In this document: piece by piece, positions 22,733 to 33,065 of the stretch
Layout of the letters: each line of letters starts with the position of its first letter
Numbering within the stretch: position 1 is the stretch's first letter
Assembly (NCBI RefSeq): GCF_028356935.1
Contig: NZ_CP102798.1
Span: 1,922,001 to 1,986,000, forward strand
Length of the DNA stretch: 64,000 nucleotides
Direction of reading: 5' to 3'
From: Lysinibacillus sp. OF-1
GTDB taxonomy: Bacteria > Bacillota > Bacilli > Bacillales_A > Planococcaceae
The notes under the pieces: model-generated
Told to the model about the DNA's origin: nothing
Databases searched by the model: none
The model's input: only the letters and a program-made list of their open reading frames with translations
Program-made: the position numbers and the translations under genes

Positions 22733-24169
22733 GTGGATAAGGAATTCAAATTAGCTAGTCGATTATTAACGCTGTTAGATGCTGAACAAAGATGGTTTAC
22801 TTTAGCGGAGGTTGAAAAAAGTTTACATGTTTCAGATAAAACCATCCGTAAGCTAGTAGAAGAAATCAATAGGCAATTGCCAGCAGCGATGACTATTGAA
22901 GTGTCTAGAGGAAAGGGAATCTTTCTACAACGCGATGGGCGAAGTACAACAGTTAGTGAAGTGGTTTCAAGCATGCTTAGACAAACAATCTTCTATCGAC
23001 TAATGCATTTATTGTTTACAAATGGGCATCAATTCACCATGGAGGAGCTTGCAGAAGCTATGTTTATGAGTACCTCATCTTTGAAGAAATTGATTATGCA
23101 ATTAAATAATCACGATTTGAAGCCATATAAGCTACGAATTACATACTCGACGCCAGCCGTAAAGGGAAATGAATTGAATATCCGTTATTTTTACTGGAAG
23201 TTATATGGTGATGCTTATGAGTTTACAGGATGGCCATTTACGAATAGTGACTGTGATTTTATCAATCAATCCATTACGAATATAGAGAATGAGAAGAACA
23301 TTGTTTATTTTATCAATTCCAAACGGAAATTATCGTTTTTAATAGCGATTGTACTTGAAAGAGTGAGAAAAGGGAACTATGTCAAAATTGCTGAGGGTGA
23401 TTATCTTTGGGAAAGTGGGATTTTCTATTTGCCAGTAAAAGAATTTGCGCTGGCACTGGAAGAAAGATTCTCTATAGAATTACCAAAAAATGAATTGTTT
23501 TTCATGCAATCCCTATTTAGCCTAAGCCAATATCATTATTATGAAGGGTCTGACATGACGCCGAAGAAAGAAATTGAATTGTACAAGAATAAAGAAGTCG
23601 ATCAAATGGCGCAGCAGTTATTAACAATATTGGCTAGGGCTTACCCCAATCTAGATAGGCAAGAGCGTTTTATCTTGGAAGTATATGAGTTTCTTGACAA
23701 GCTTTTAATCGATAACGCCATTCCTGAATGGTTGACGATTGCAAAAAGTAATTTAACAAACTATGTTCAAATCGAGTGTCAGCAAATTTATCAAGATATG
23801 CAGAACTGCATGCAAAAGTGGCAAAAAACATACCCTTCTGTCCTGTATAATGACTTTCATTTAACCAAACTCACCTTACTTGTTCGTTCAGGACTACGCT
23901 ATAAAAGTAAACGAGCCTTCTTGGTCATTGGTGAGGAGTTTTCTATCCGTCATTATATAGCTAATTTGATAAAAAACGAAATTGGAGACCAGCTCATTAT
24001 TAATACTTCCATTATGAAGGGGCTAACCGACGAAATGGTGGAGCAGCATCACATTGATTTTGTCATAAGTAATTTTCCTGTTGCCTTAACGACAGTGCCC
24101 GTTGTTATTATTTCAACGATTCCTTCAAAAAGGGATTTAGATAATATTCGCCAAGAATTGCTTCAGTAA
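22733..24169 (+). CDS. Mga/BglG-type helix-turn-helix regulator
   Basis: 478 residues from GTG 22733 (AAGGGTGAG 5 bases upstream). ATG starts exist 18-21 bases earlier. The first 65 residues form a DeoR/BglG-like HTH (WFTLAEVEKSLHVSDKTIRK), and a second HTH follows near residue 105 (MEELAEAMFMSTSSLKKLIM). The middle is helical, and the last 90 residues resemble the EIIB-like domain of Mga proteins, without an evident PTS Cys. It sits directly before deoD, the permease and nupC and probably controls them; inducer unknown. Confidence 0.75.
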   Translation: MDKEFKLASRLLTLLDAEQRWFTLAEVEKSLHVSDKTIRKLVEEINRQLPAAMTIEVSRGKGIFLQRDGRSTTVSEVVSSMLRQTIFYRLMHLLFTNGHQFTMEELAEAMFMSTSSLKKLIMQLNNHDLKPYKLRITYSTPAVKGNELNIRYFYWKLYGDAYEFTGWPFTNSDCDFINQSITNIENEKNIVYFINSKRKLSFLIAIVLERVRKGNYVKIAEGDYLWESGIFYLPVKEFALALEERFSIELPKNELFFMQSLFSLSQYHYYEGSDMTPKKEIELYKNKEVDQMAQQLLTILARAYPNLDRQERFILEVYEFLDKLLIDNAIPEWLTIAKSNLTNYVQIECQQIYQDMQNCMQKWQKTYPSVLYNDFHLTKLTLLVRSGLRYKSKRAFLVIGEEFSIRHYIANLIKNEIGDQLIINTSIMKGLTDEMVEQHHIDFVISNFPVALTTVPVVIISTIPSKRDLDNIRQELLQ

Positions 24170-24195
24170 TTTGGTCAATTATTTCCTGTACACTA

Positions 24196-24222
24196 CGTAA
24201 CAATCTGGTCTAGTTTGTTATG
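24196..24222 (+). promoter_or_regulatory. Inverted repeat ahead of the nucleoside operon
   Basis: CGTAACAA and TTGTTATG (one G-T in RNA) are separated by 11 bases. This could be an operator for the adjacent Mga-like regulator or a small hairpin. Confidence 0.35.
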
Positions 24223-24237
24223 ATAAAAAAATCTTAT

Positions 24238-24305
24238 ACTCATAGTAGTTTCTGAACCGATTTCTTTTAAGAGAAATTGGTTTGGAAACAGCTATGGGTT
24301 TTTTT
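24238..24305 (+). terminator. Large interrupted hairpin with T run before deoD
   Basis: Three stacked helices (ACTCATAG/CTATGGGT, GTTTC/GAAAC and AACCGATTTCT/AGAAATTGGTT) end in seven Ts. It can simply end the regulator transcript. Because it precedes the cre site and deoD, it could also act as an attenuator if the promoter lies upstream. Confidence 0.8.
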
Positions 24306-24314
24306 GATGGCAAA

Positions 24315-24328
24315 TGAAAACGTTTACC
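24315..24328. promoter_or_regulatory. Catabolite-responsive element (cre)
   Basis: TGAAAACGTTTACC matches the CcpA consensus TGWAARCGYTWNCW at all but the last position. It lies 37 bases before the deoD ATG, a position compatible with CcpA repression of the nucleoside operon. Confidence 0.75.
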
Positions 24329-24364
24329 TTATGGAATTTGAGATAAATAGTTGGAGGGATAAAG

Positions 24365-25072
24365 ATGAGTAGGCATTTAGGTGCAAAAAAGGGAGAAATA
24401 GCAGAGCGTGTGCTGCTTCCTGGAGATCCTCTGCGTGCAAGATTTGTAGCAGAGCATTTTCTAGAGAAGGCTTATTGCTATAACGAAGTAAGAGGGATGT
24501 ATGGTTACACAGGAATGTACAAAGGTGTGCCGATTTCAGTTCAAGGTACTGGGATGGGCAATCCATCGATGAGTATATATGGTACGGAATTGGTCAACGA
24601 TTATGGCGTTAAGAAACTGGTTCGTATCGGAACATGTGGTGCGATGCAAAAGGATATTAATATCCGTGATATTATATTAGCCCAAGCAGTGTCCTCAGAT
24701 AGCAATTTGACGGAGAAAATATTCTACGGTAATAATTATGCACCAACAGCAGATTTTTCTTTATTAATAAAGGCGTATCAACAAGCACAAGACAAAAAAG
24801 TAAATGTCTTTGTTGGCAATATTTATAATTCTGATGAATTCTATCGTGAAACACTAGACACGCTTCATAAGTTTATGGAATTCGGTGTGTTAGGTGTAGA
24901 AATGGAAAGTACATCCCTCTATACTTTAGCTGCTAAATACGGGGTAAAAGCATTATCTATTTTGACGGTAGGTAGTCAATTATTAACAAATGAAAGCTTA
25001 TCTCACGAGGAAAGTGAAAAGTCCTTTTATGAAATGGTGGACATTGCACTTCAGACAATCATCGATGAGTAA
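24365..25072 (+). CDS. deoD: Purine nucleoside phosphorylase, DeoD type
   Basis: 235 residues, the normal size for the hexameric trimer-of-dimers PNP. Visible motifs: PGDPLRARFVAEHFL (phosphate loop), YNEVRGMYGYTG, GTGMGNPSMSIY, RIGTCGAM, and GVLGVEMESTSLY with the purine/ribose-binding MEST motif. It converts (deoxy)purine nucleosides plus phosphate to base and (deoxy)ribose-1-phosphate in the cytoplasm. GGAGGG precedes the ATG. It is first in an operon with a nucleobase permease and a nucleoside importer. Confidence 0.93.
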   Translation: MSRHLGAKKGEIAERVLLPGDPLRARFVAEHFLEKAYCYNEVRGMYGYTGMYKGVPISVQGTGMGNPSMSIYGTELVNDYGVKKLVRIGTCGAMQKDINIRDIILAQAVSSDSNLTEKIFYGNNYAPTADFSLLIKAYQQAQDKKVNVFVGNIYNSDEFYRETLDTLHKFMEFGVLGVEMESTSLYTLAAKYGVKALSILTVGSQLLTNESLSHEESEKSFYEMVDIALQTIIDE

Positions 25073-25107
25073 TGCAATAGTAATCGTAAGAAAAGGGGAA
25101 GACCGTA

Positions 25108-26403
25108 ATGAAGGCAATATTGTCTGGATTACAGTGGATGGTATTTATGCTCGCTGGTGCTATCGCAGCGCCGATTGCTATCGCAGATGTATATAATCTA
25201 ACATCTATTGAGACGTCTGGGCTAATCCAAAGTACGATTATTACTTTAGGGATAGCTGGTTTTTTACAAGGGCTGATTGGTCATAAATTACCAATCCATG
25301 AAGGGCCAGCTGGTTTATGGTGGAGCATTTTTACCATTTATGCGAGTTTGGTAGGGGTATTATATTCTTCTCACATGGCTGCCTTACAAGCTTTATGTGG
25401 AGGAATGATTATAAGTGGTATTTTATTTATCCTACTTTCAGCACTTAAGCTAATGGATAAAATTGCTTGTTTATTTACACCGACCATCACTTTTATCTAT
25501 TTGCTTTTATTAATCTTTCAATTAAGTGGCTCCTTTATGAAAGGAATGATGGGTATTTCATCAAGCCACGCAACAGTAAATATTAAAGTATTTCTACTTA
25601 GTACGATGGTCATTTGTATCACCTTTTGGTTAGGCAACAATCGCTATACTATTCTGCGACAATTTTCAATCATCATTAGTATATTGATAGGTTGGTTATT
25701 ATTTGTGATTTTTGGTCAGACATCTGGGATTTCACAGGTAAATACACTAGTTAAGCTCCCTGAATTATTCCCATTTGGAAGGCCGAGATTTGACAGTGGA
25801 ACCATCACTACAGCATTCTTGTTAGCATTGCTATTAATAGTTAATGCGATTGCATCAATCCGTTTGATGGAGACAGTCATGAAACAAAAACAATCAAGGG
25901 ATGATCGCCGTTATTTGCGTGCTGGATTTATGTCAGGGATTACACAACTAATTTGTGGAGGCCTGGGTGCGATCGGCTCAGTGCCAATTTCGGGGGCAGC
26001 AGGATATGTTGAACAAACAGGTATGAAGGAACGCAGGTCGTTTTTAATTGGGTGTTGCTGCGTTATCTGTATCTCCTTACTGCCACCCTTTATGAATATA
26101 TTAGCGGGTATTCCAGCACCAATAGGCTATGCTGTAACATTCGTTATTTTTGTCAAGATGGTCGGAATCTCCTTGAAAGAATTGAAAACGGTTACGCACG
26201 AGGAACGAACGTATATCGTGAGTGGCGTGTCTCTTTTAGTTGGTGTTGGTTTAATGTTTATTCCTTCATCTGCGACAAGCCAATTATCTCCTATCGTGAT
26301 TGCTATTTTAAACAATGGGTTAATTTGTGGAAGTTTTTTAGCGATTATTTTAGAACAAGGATTAATCTGGAAGGAAAAACATTCGAGTAAGTCTATATCT
26401 TAA
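25108..26403 (+). CDS. NCS2-family nucleobase permease
   Basis: 431 residues and about twelve to fourteen membrane helices. The NCS2 (xanthine/uracil permease, PF00860) pattern is visible: HEGPAGLWW in place of the usual Q-x-E motif, and a later [22 protein letters not shown] segment. It imports or exports a purine or pyrimidine base with cation symport. Between deoD and nupC it may export or import the base released by DeoD. 35 bases after deoD. Confidence 0.82.
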   Translation: MKAILSGLQWMVFMLAGAIAAPIAIADVYNLTSIETSGLIQSTIITLGIAGFLQGLIGHKLPIHEGPAGLWWSIFTIYASLVGVLYSSHMAALQALCGGMIISGILFILLSALKLMDKIACLFTPTITFIYLLLLIFQLSGSFMKGMMGISSSHATVNIKVFLLSTMVICITFWLGNNRYTILRQFSIIISILIGWLLFVIFGQTSGISQVNTLVKLPELFPFGRPRFDSGTITTAFLLALLLIVNAIASIRLMETVMKQKQSRDDRRYLRAGFMSGITQLICGGLGAIGSVPISGAAGYVEQTGMKERRSFLIGCCCVICISLLPPFMNILAGIPAPIGYAVTFVIFVKMVGISLKELKTVTHEERTYIVSGVSLLVGVGLMFIPSSATSQLSPIVIAILNNGLICGSFLAIILEQGLIWKEKHSSKSIS

Positions 26404-26429
26404 ACAGAGTAAAACACGGAGGGGACAAG

Positions 26430-27611
26430 ATGCATTATTTAATTTCTATAGTAGGACTCATGCTAGTTCTATTATTAGCATGGGTTGCAAGTAATAATAA
26501 GAAAAAGATTAAATATCGCCCCATCATGGTGATGATTGCTATCCAACTTATTTTAGGCTTTCTTTTACTTAAAACGGGTATCGGGGAATTTCTAATTAAA
26601 GGTTTTGCTGATAGTTTTGCAAAATTACTTGAATACGCCAATGAAGGTACTAATTTTGTATTCGGTGGGATGGCCAATGAAGGTGCACATACATTTTTCC
26701 TTTATGTATTAATGCCAATTGTATTTATGTCAGCAATAATTGGAATATTGCAACATTATAAAATCCTCCCATTTATTATTAAGTATATTGGTTTAGTATT
26801 AAGTAAAATAAATGGGATGGGTAAACTAGAATCATATAATGCAGTTGCAGCAGCTATAGTAGGACAAAATGAAGTATTTATTTCCGTGAAAAATCAAATT
26901 GGATTTTTACCGAAACATCGTCTGTATACATTATGTGCTTCTGCGATGTCAACGGTATCTATGTCGATTGTCGGCTCCTATATGACGATGTTAGAGCCTA
27001 AGTATGTAGTGGCAGCATTAATATTAAACTTATTTGGCGGCTTTATCATAGCCTCCATCATTAACCCGTATGACGTAAAAGCCGAAGAGGATATAATTGA
27101 AGTACAAGAAGGTGAAAAGCAAACCTTCTTTGAAATGCTAGGCGAATATATTATGGATGGGTTTAAGGTAGCCATCATCGTTGGGGTCATGTTAGTAGGT
27201 TTTGTTGGGTTGATTGCCTTGATTAATGGTGTATTTAGCGGTATATTCGGCATCTCGTTCCAAGACATCTTAGGCTATATCTTTGCTCCAATTGCCTTTG
27301 TCATGGGTGTACCTTGGCATGAAGCTGTCAATGCCGGAAGTATCATGGCGACAAAGCTTGTGGCAAATGAATTCGTTGCCATGCTGGATTTTGTTAAAAT
27401 ACAAGATAGTTTCAGTGAGCGCACAACAGCCATCGTATCTGTTTTCCTTATATCCTTCGCGAACTTTGGGTCCATTGGTACCATCGTGGGTGCGGTGAAA
27501 GGGTTAAATGAAAAGCAAGGGAATGTGGTTGCGCGCTTTGGATTAAAATTGCTATATGGTGCTTCACTTGTAAGTGTTCTATCAGCTATCATTATCGGCA
27601 TTGTATTTTAA
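26430..27611 (+). CDS. nupC: Concentrative nucleoside transporter NupC
   Basis: 393 residues, typical of bacterial CNT proteins. Signatures: [20 protein letters not shown], the [20 protein letters not shown] region, and [10 protein letters not shown]. The C-terminal [20 protein letters not shown] carries the conserved SIG motif. It takes up nucleosides with H+ or Na+. GGAGGG precedes the ATG, 26 bases after the permease. It supplies DeoD with substrate. The large inverted-repeat element downstream holds the likely operon terminator. Confidence 0.93.
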   Translation: MHYLISIVGLMLVLLLAWVASNNKKKIKYRPIMVMIAIQLILGFLLLKTGIGEFLIKGFADSFAKLLEYANEGTNFVFGGMANEGAHTFFLYVLMPIVFMSAIIGILQHYKILPFIIKYIGLVLSKINGMGKLESYNAVAAAIVGQNEVFISVKNQIGFLPKHRLYTLCASAMSTVSMSIVGSYMTMLEPKYVVAALILNLFGGFIIASIINPYDVKAEEDIIEVQEGEKQTFFEMLGEYIMDGFKVAIIVGVMLVGFVGLIALINGVFSGIFGISFQDILGYIFAPIAFVMGVPWHEAVNAGSIMATKLVANEFVAMLDFVKIQDSFSERTTAIVSVFLISFANFGSIGTIVGAVKGLNEKQGNVVARFGLKLLYGASLVSVLSAIIIGIVF

Positions 27612-27726
27612 ATAGGCTCATAAGATTTGAATGACTTAAGAGTATCTACACCATTTCCTATCACCTAAAATTGCTCAGTTACTTGGAAAAAGGGAGGGTA
27701 GATCTCTATAAATAAATATAATTTTT

Positions 27727-27875
27727 GAGGCTGGGACAAAAGAAAAAATGTTAGACCATTTACAAGTTTGGTCTAACATTTTTTTGCGTTATTAGAACAC
27801 ATATACTTTAATAAATCACAAAAATAACATTCATTTTTTGCTTTTTCTCAATAAAATGAGTTCTGTCCCAGCCTC
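27727..27875. repeat. Nested inverted-repeat element with outer GAGGCTGGGACA arms
   Basis: GAGGCTGGGACA (27727-27738) and TGTCCCAGCCTC (27864-27875) are perfect inverted arms. Inside is a 13-bp stem AAATGTTAGACCA/TGGTCTAACATTT (27746-27781) followed by seven Ts, which is a working terminator. There is no ORF. GAGGCTGGGACA-bordered elements recur in many Firmicute intergenic regions and look like MITE-like or extragenic palindromic repeats. Confidence 0.85.
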
Positions 27876-28125
27876 TTTGCATATTATGTAAAAGGCTAGG
27901 AACATTCATAACATATAGACCTTTCACATATGGCAAAATTCTTTTTATCTCCTTGTAATATTTCTCCCTCTCAAAGTACCATATATTAATAACCTCTTAA
28001 TATCCTCCAAGAAAAGGCAACAGCTTCTACACTTTTACCTATTTCGATGGTTTAAATTGCCATATAGGTCTTTAGACAGTTGAGTCATTTCTGTCTTTCT
28101 TATAATATGTAATTATTGTTGAAAA

Positions 28126-28140
28126 TGATAATCATTATCA
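28126..28140. promoter_or_regulatory. Fur box 1 (perfect 7-1-7)
   Basis: TGATAAT-C-ATTATCA equals the Bacillus Fur 7-1-7 consensus. A TATAAT at 28101-28106 lies just upstream. It implies iron repression of the asb operon. Confidence 0.92.
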
Positions 28141-28229
28141 ACGTTTGTCAACAATTCAATTGTTTCCATTTACTTCTTATCATCTCATCAGTCTTTTTAA
28201 TTTGGAAGACTCATTTTTTTAACAGTGAA

Positions 28230-28244
28230 TGATAATAATTATCA
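28230..28244. promoter_or_regulatory. Fur box 2 (perfect 7-1-7)
   Basis: TGATAAT-A-ATTATCA, a second perfect Fur site 104 bases after the first and 40 bases before asbA. Double occupancy could tighten repression or act as a roadblock. Confidence 0.92.
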
Positions 28245-28283
28245 TTTGATAGGGAGAAGGCTCTGTGAAAGGATGGTTAATGA

Positions 28284-30107
28284 ATGCAACAGATGGCTAA
28301 ACAGATTGCAGAAAATGCAACGTTTCAAGCGTTTATGAATTGTTATATACGAGAGGTGAGTAGCGGACACTGGGTCAGAAAGGAGGAATGGATAAAAGAA
28401 CAGCGACTATCTATCCTGATGACAGAGGAATATATATTAGAAATCGAGTTGCCATTACAAAACACACGTTTTGCATTTGGCATGGAATACAAATCTCTTG
28501 TTGGAAGACATAAATTTGGTGACTCGTTGAAGTATTGTACGAAACAAAAACAATGGCTTGTCGAAGATAAATTAACGATACTCATCACATTTATTCAGGA
28601 ACTCCATTTTATGGCTAAGAAGGACGGATGTCATGAACTTTCCTCCCATTTTGATGAACTCATTCTTCGCATAATTGAGAGCTATCAAACGATGACAAAT
28701 TATATTGAAAAGCGTCTGGAAAATAAGAAACAAAATGGAGCTAACGGTACGTTTATTGAAGCTGAGCAATCTCTCTTACTTGGACATTGGCTCCATCCGA
28801 CACCTAAAAGCAGACAAGGGATGTCAGATTGGCAGCAAACGAGTTTTGCTCCAGAGTTACAAGGTTCTTTCCAGCTTCACTATTTTCGTGTCGACCGTAA
28901 AAATGTGAAAGAGTCCTCTGTATTAGAAAAAAGTGCAAGTGAACTCATTTCTCAGTCTTTAACAACATCACAACCTGATTTTGTGATGTCAGAGAAGGAT
29001 TGCCTCATTCCGATGCATCCGCTTCAAGCACAATGGCTTTTGCAGCAACCGCATGTAAAAAAAGCGCTTGCTGAAGGATGGATAAAATACGAAGGTGCAC
29101 TTGGGGCACTTTATACAGCAACCTCCTCGATAAGAACGGTATATAGCACAAATGAAGAAATGATGTATAAGTTTTCAATTCCAGTCAAAATAACGAATTC
29201 ATTGCGGGTGACTAGAACGCATGAATTAAAAGCTGGGATTGTTATGGCTCGGTTAATGAATAAGATTGATTTCTTACAGAACCATCCATCTTTCCGGATG
29301 ATTGATGATCCAGCCTATATGACTGTAGAGTTCCCAAATCAGACGGAATCAGGGTTTGAGGTTATTTTTCGCTCAAATGTATTTCCTGAAGGACATGATG
29401 AAGGAATCTGCATGATCGCTACGCTTTTGCAAGAGCCCCTACCAAAAGAAAAATCAAAATTATGTCAGCTCATCATGAAAATCGCTCAATCAGAATTCCG
29501 ATCAATAGAGAGCGTAAGCTTAGATTGGTTTAAGGCTTATTGGAAATGTTCGATTGAATCGTTATTAAGATTATACGATGAGAATGGAATAGCTCTCGAA
29601 GCACACCAGCAAAATAGTTTGTTAAACATTTCTTCCAGTTATCCAACTACTTATTATTATCGTGATAACCAAGGTTATTACTTGTCAAAAACATATAAAG
29701 AAGTACTTCTTTCAATAGAGCCTTCTTTACATGAAACAGAAGAGCTATTTTACGAAGATGCCCTTATTCATGATAGATTTACATATTATTTATTTATGAA
29801 TCAATTGTTTCCCGTTATTTCTCGATTTGGAGCCGATCAGCTAATCGATGAAAAAATTCTTTTGAAGTGGTCTATCGATCAACTGCACTTATTAGAAAAA
29901 GAATTTACAGGTTTCGGGAAGGCATTTATTCGTAACATTCTAAAGCAAGAGGAGCTTGCGTTCAAAGCAAATTTATTAACAAGATTTCATGATGTAGATG
30001 AACTAGAAGCCGAGCTTGAACAAGCGGTATATACGAAAGTGCCAAATCCGTTCGTTGTTCAGTATGAGGAGGCAGAATATGAAGCAGCTACAGCCTTTAG
30101 TTACTAA
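28284..30107 (+). CDS. asbA: Petrobactin synthetase AsbA (NIS, IucA/IucC family)
   Basis: 607 residues, close to the length I recall for B. anthracis AsbA. NIS synthetase motifs are present: MHPLQAQWLL, the ATSSIRTVYS ATP-binding loop, KITNSLRVTRTHELKAG, and ALEAHQQN late in the fold. It condenses citrate with spermidine using ATP in the first amide-forming step of petrobactin. AAGGATGG sits 8 bases before the ATG. First gene of the operon behind two Fur boxes. Confidence 0.92.
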   Translation: MQQMAKQIAENATFQAFMNCYIREVSSGHWVRKEEWIKEQRLSILMTEEYILEIELPLQNTRFAFGMEYKSLVGRHKFGDSLKYCTKQKQWLVEDKLTILITFIQELHFMAKKDGCHELSSHFDELILRIIESYQTMTNYIEKRLENKKQNGANGTFIEAEQSLLLGHWLHPTPKSRQGMSDWQQTSFAPELQGSFQLHYFRVDRKNVKESSVLEKSASELISQSLTTSQPDFVMSEKDCLIPMHPLQAQWLLQQPHVKKALAEGWIKYEGALGALYTATSSIRTVYSTNEEMMYKFSIPVKITNSLRVTRTHELKAGIVMARLMNKIDFLQNHPSFRMIDDPAYMTVEFPNQTESGFEVIFRSNVFPEGHDEGICMIATLLQEPLPKEKSKLCQLIMKIAQSEFRSIESVSLDWFKAYWKCSIESLLRLYDENGIALEAHQQNSLLNISSSYPTTYYYRDNQGYYLSKTYKEVLLSIEPSLHETEELFYEDALIHDRFTYYLFMNQLFPVISRFGADQLIDEKILLKWSIDQLHLLEKEFTGFGKAFIRNILKQEELAFKANLLTRFHDVDELEAELEQAVYTKVPNPFVVQYEEAEYEAATAFSY

Positions 30108-31830
30108 ACAAGAAGAGCTACGTGTAAGGCGGCAGCTTGTAGAAGCAATGATGTTTGAAAGACTAATCAAATATGAAGAAACGCCTCTAGATAAATGGTC
30201 TTCCATTTTTACTCTTGTTGGACAGAAATGTACCTATCGTTGTGAAGGGCGAAGAATGGCCTTTGATCGTATCCGAATAAAGGGCGATAGTATTTTTCTA
30301 GTAGGAAAAGATGAGACGTTACTAGAAGCTACGCTTGAGGATCTAGTAGATGAATTACTATCTACTCGTAAAGACAAAGTTCGTTTACTGGAAGAACTTC
30401 ATTTAACGAGTAAGCTTTGTCAATGGAATGAGCGTCATCTCCAAATGCCCATGTCGAGAAGAAATTCGAGCTATGAAGAATTAGAATCAGAAATCATGGA
30501 AGGGCATCCCTATCATCCTTGTTTCAAATCTAGAACTGGTTTTACAATTGACGACCATAAAAACTATGGCCCTGAGGCAAAGCAATCATTTACCCTTCAA
30601 TGGGTTGCGGTGAGAAGAAGCTACGTACGAATCACCGTTCTTGAGGAAGAGAGCTTTTGGAAAAGAGAGCTAGGACATTTGCTATGGGAAGACCTTCTAG
30701 CAAAGCTTGCGATTTTCGGTGGAACATTTGACGACTATACGTTCCTACCCGTTCATCCTTGGCAATGGCATAACCTGAAAATGGAACTAGCTGAATTAAT
30801 TGAGCAAAAAAATTTAATCCCTCTAAATGTGAAAGGAGATTACTATAGGGCAACCCAATCAGTACGAACATTATGGAATGTTTCACATCCTGAAAAGGCG
30901 CAATTAAAATGCGCAATGAATATGGTGAATACTTCTTCCTTGCGAAAGTTACATTCTCATGCTGTTTGTGCCGCTCCTCCTATTTCATCATGGCTTAAAC
31001 AGGTGATTCAATTAGATGCCTATTTACAAAAGGAAGCATCGCTTATTGTACTGGAGGAATATGCAGGTATTATTTTTGAACCGAATGCCCAAAAGCATAG
31101 TAGCAAACTAGAAGGTCAGCTTGGTACCATATGGCGAGAAAGTGTGCGCTTGTATATGAAGGATGAAGAGGAAGCGGTTCCTTTTACAGTACTAATGATG
31201 ATGGAGAGAGATGGGCGTCCATTTATTGATGATTGGCTTTCCCGATATGGAGCAGAGGAGTGGGTAAAACGCTTGATCGAAGTGAGTGTTATTCCTGTGT
31301 GGCACTTGCTGGTCGCTCATGGTATTGCGCTGGAGGCACATGCACAAAACATGATTTTATTGCATCAAAATGGGTGGCCCACTCGGGTTGTACTGAGGGA
31401 TTTCCATGACAGTATCGAATATATGGAAGAATTCATTGCAGACAGAAGCCTCGTTCCAGACTTTGCAACGATACACGAACGTTTTAAAGATGCACCTGTC
31501 GATCAGTATTATTGGATGTCTTCTCTAGAGGCTTTACGAGAGTTAATTATGGATACACTATTCGTATTTCATTTAAGTGAACTATCGTATTTGCTAGAGG
31601 AGCAGTATGACTTTGCAGAAACACATTTTTGGTGTCAAGTTAAGGACAGCTTACAGAAGCACTTGGAACGCTTTCCATCGTTATGTGCAAGACATGAACA
31701 GCTTCAGCATACTAGCACACATATTTATGTTGAATCTTTGCTAACTAAGAAAGTTCAAAATCAAGAGGAAGGTAATTTTCGACATATCGTCAATAATACG
31801 TTGGCGCAAGCGGATAAAAAGGAGAAATGA
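30079..31830 (+). CDS. asbB: Petrobactin synthetase AsbB (NIS, IucA/IucC family)
   Basis: 583 residues from ATG 30079, 6 bases after GAGGAGG; the longer frame reaching back into asbA has no ribosome site. NIS motifs: HPYHPCFKSRTGFTIDDH, PVHPWQWHN, ATQSVRTLWN, ALEAHAQNMIL, VLRDFHDSIEY. It joins the second polyamine or 3,4-dihydroxybenzoyl-spermidine arm to the citrate core. It overlaps asbA by 29 bases and asbC closely, indicating translational coupling. Confidence 0.92.
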   Translation: MKQLQPLVTKQEELRVRRQLVEAMMFERLIKYEETPLDKWSSIFTLVGQKCTYRCEGRRMAFDRIRIKGDSIFLVGKDETLLEATLEDLVDELLSTRKDKVRLLEELHLTSKLCQWNERHLQMPMSRRNSSYEELESEIMEGHPYHPCFKSRTGFTIDDHKNYGPEAKQSFTLQWVAVRRSYVRITVLEEESFWKRELGHLLWEDLLAKLAIFGGTFDDYTFLPVHPWQWHNLKMELAELIEQKNLIPLNVKGDYYRATQSVRTLWNVSHPEKAQLKCAMNMVNTSSLRKLHSHAVCAAPPISSWLKQVIQLDAYLQKEASLIVLEEYAGIIFEPNAQKHSSKLEGQLGTIWRESVRLYMKDEEEAVPFTVLMMMERDGRPFIDDWLSRYGAEEWVKRLIEVSVIPVWHLLVAHGIALEAHAQNMILLHQNGWPTRVVLRDFHDSIEYMEEFIADRSLVPDFATIHERFKDAPVDQYYWMSSLEALRELIMDTLFVFHLSELSYLLEEQYDFAETHFWCQVKDSLQKHLERFPSLCARHEQLQHTSTHIYVESLLTKKVQNQEEGNFRHIVNNTLAQADKKEK

Positions 31831-31832
31831 TG

Positions 31833-33065
31833 ATGTTTTATGTCAATGATCAATTTTATGCAGTAGAAGATATTGAGAAGCAATTTGAAATATATGAAAG
31901 CTTACCTCATCTAAGGGAATGTAACAATCGCAGACTAGCTATTTGTACGGATGATACTTTCCAATATATAGCTCTTTGTTTATACATTCGCGAAAAAGGG
32001 GGATCAGTTGTCCCCATCCATTCAGCAACGCCGAAAGAGGGAGCTGTGCGACTTGCTTCTTCAGCAGGTAGTCATCTGCTGTTGTTCCAATCGATTGATA
32101 CTTTCATTGAACTATCAAATCATTGCAATAACCAAGAGGGCGTATTAGTTCAAATGAGCTCAGGCACAACAGGCGCTCCGAAATGTATTGAACGAACGTG
32201 GGGCTCTGTGGAAAAAGAGATTGAAAGTTATGTGACGATGTTACCTGTCGATTCCTTGACAAATTCGGTTGTTGCTTGTCCAGTAACTCATTCCTATGGC
32301 TTCATTTGTGGTGTCTTGGCTTGCATAAGAAGGGGAGCAAAGCCAGTTATTATTACGAATAATAATCCTAAATATATTTTGAAAAAGCTAAAAGAATATC
32401 CTCAACACATACTTTATGGGGCCCCAGCGTTACTTTATACATTAAGTCGATTATTACCGATGGGTGAACAATTTGATCGTGTCATGACGTCAGGAACTTT
32501 GATGCCGCATAGCTGGCTGACAACATTAAGGGAGAAATCTCGCCAAGTACTCCAGCAGTATGGCTGCTCTGAAGCAGGCTGTGTTGCGATTCACCCTAAT
32601 GTGGAAGATCCGAAAGAAATGGGTTACCCACTTCCTCATGTAAAGGTAACAGCCGGTGATAAACAAACACCGAGCGAAATCATTATTGAATTGTCTACAC
32701 AAACGATTTATACGAAAGATCTTGGCTATATAGAAGATAATGTTTTGTCTTTTCTAGCAAGAATAGATGACACGATTAATGTAGCAGGCTTGAATGTGTA
32801 TCCGCAAGAAGTGGAAACCGTGTTAATGGATGACCCAAGAATAGTCGAAGCAGTTGTATATAAGAAACAAGATAGCCTATCAGGAGAGCGGGTATGTGCA
32901 CTATATGTGTCTACTGAACCAATCGATAATATGGAGCTTCGAGAATGGTGCCGAAAATTTCTAGCTCCACATCAAGTTCCAATAGAGTTTTTGCCTGTTC
33001 AAGAAATTGAAAAGCTGCCTAATGGAAAAATAAGTAGAAAAAAACTTGGAGGCATACCAGTATGA
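31833..33065 (+). CDS. asbC: 3,4-dihydroxybenzoate-AMP ligase AsbC
   Basis: 410 residues; of three consecutive ATG codons I take the third, which lies 8 bases after GGAG. ANL-superfamily motifs: VQMSSGTTGAPKCIERTW (P-loop), YGCSEAGCVAIHP, and YTKDLGYIEDNVLSFLARID with the hinge Asp. The C-terminal lysine loop reads PNGKISRKKL. The protein is short for the family, as known for AsbC. It activates 3,4-dihydroxybenzoate and loads the carrier protein AsbD encoded next. Confidence 0.9.
   Translation: MFYVNDQFYAVEDIEKQFEIYESLPHLRECNNRRLAICTDDTFQYIALCLYIREKGGSVVPIHSATPKEGAVRLASSAGSHLLLFQSIDTFIELSNHCNNQEGVLVQMSSGTTGAPKCIERTWGSVEKEIESYVTMLPVDSLTNSVVACPVTHSYGFICGVLACIRRGAKPVIITNNNPKYILKKLKEYPQHILYGAPALLYTLSRLLPMGEQFDRVMTSGTLMPHSWLTTLREKSRQVLQQYGCSEAGCVAIHPNVEDPKEMGYPLPHVKVTAGDKQTPSEIIIELSTQTIYTKDLGYIEDNVLSFLARIDDTINVAGLNVYPQEVETVLMDDPRIVEAVVYKKQDSLSGERVCALYVSTEPIDNMELREWCRKFLAPHQVPIEFLPVQEIEKLPNGKISRKKLGGIPV

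Noticed and set aside
24170..24364. Purine (guanine/adenine) riboswitch ahead of deoD
   Set aside because: The GTTTCT in the hairpin recalls the purine riboswitch junction, but the conserved TATA...ATATGG, GTTTCTACC and loop sequences are missing.
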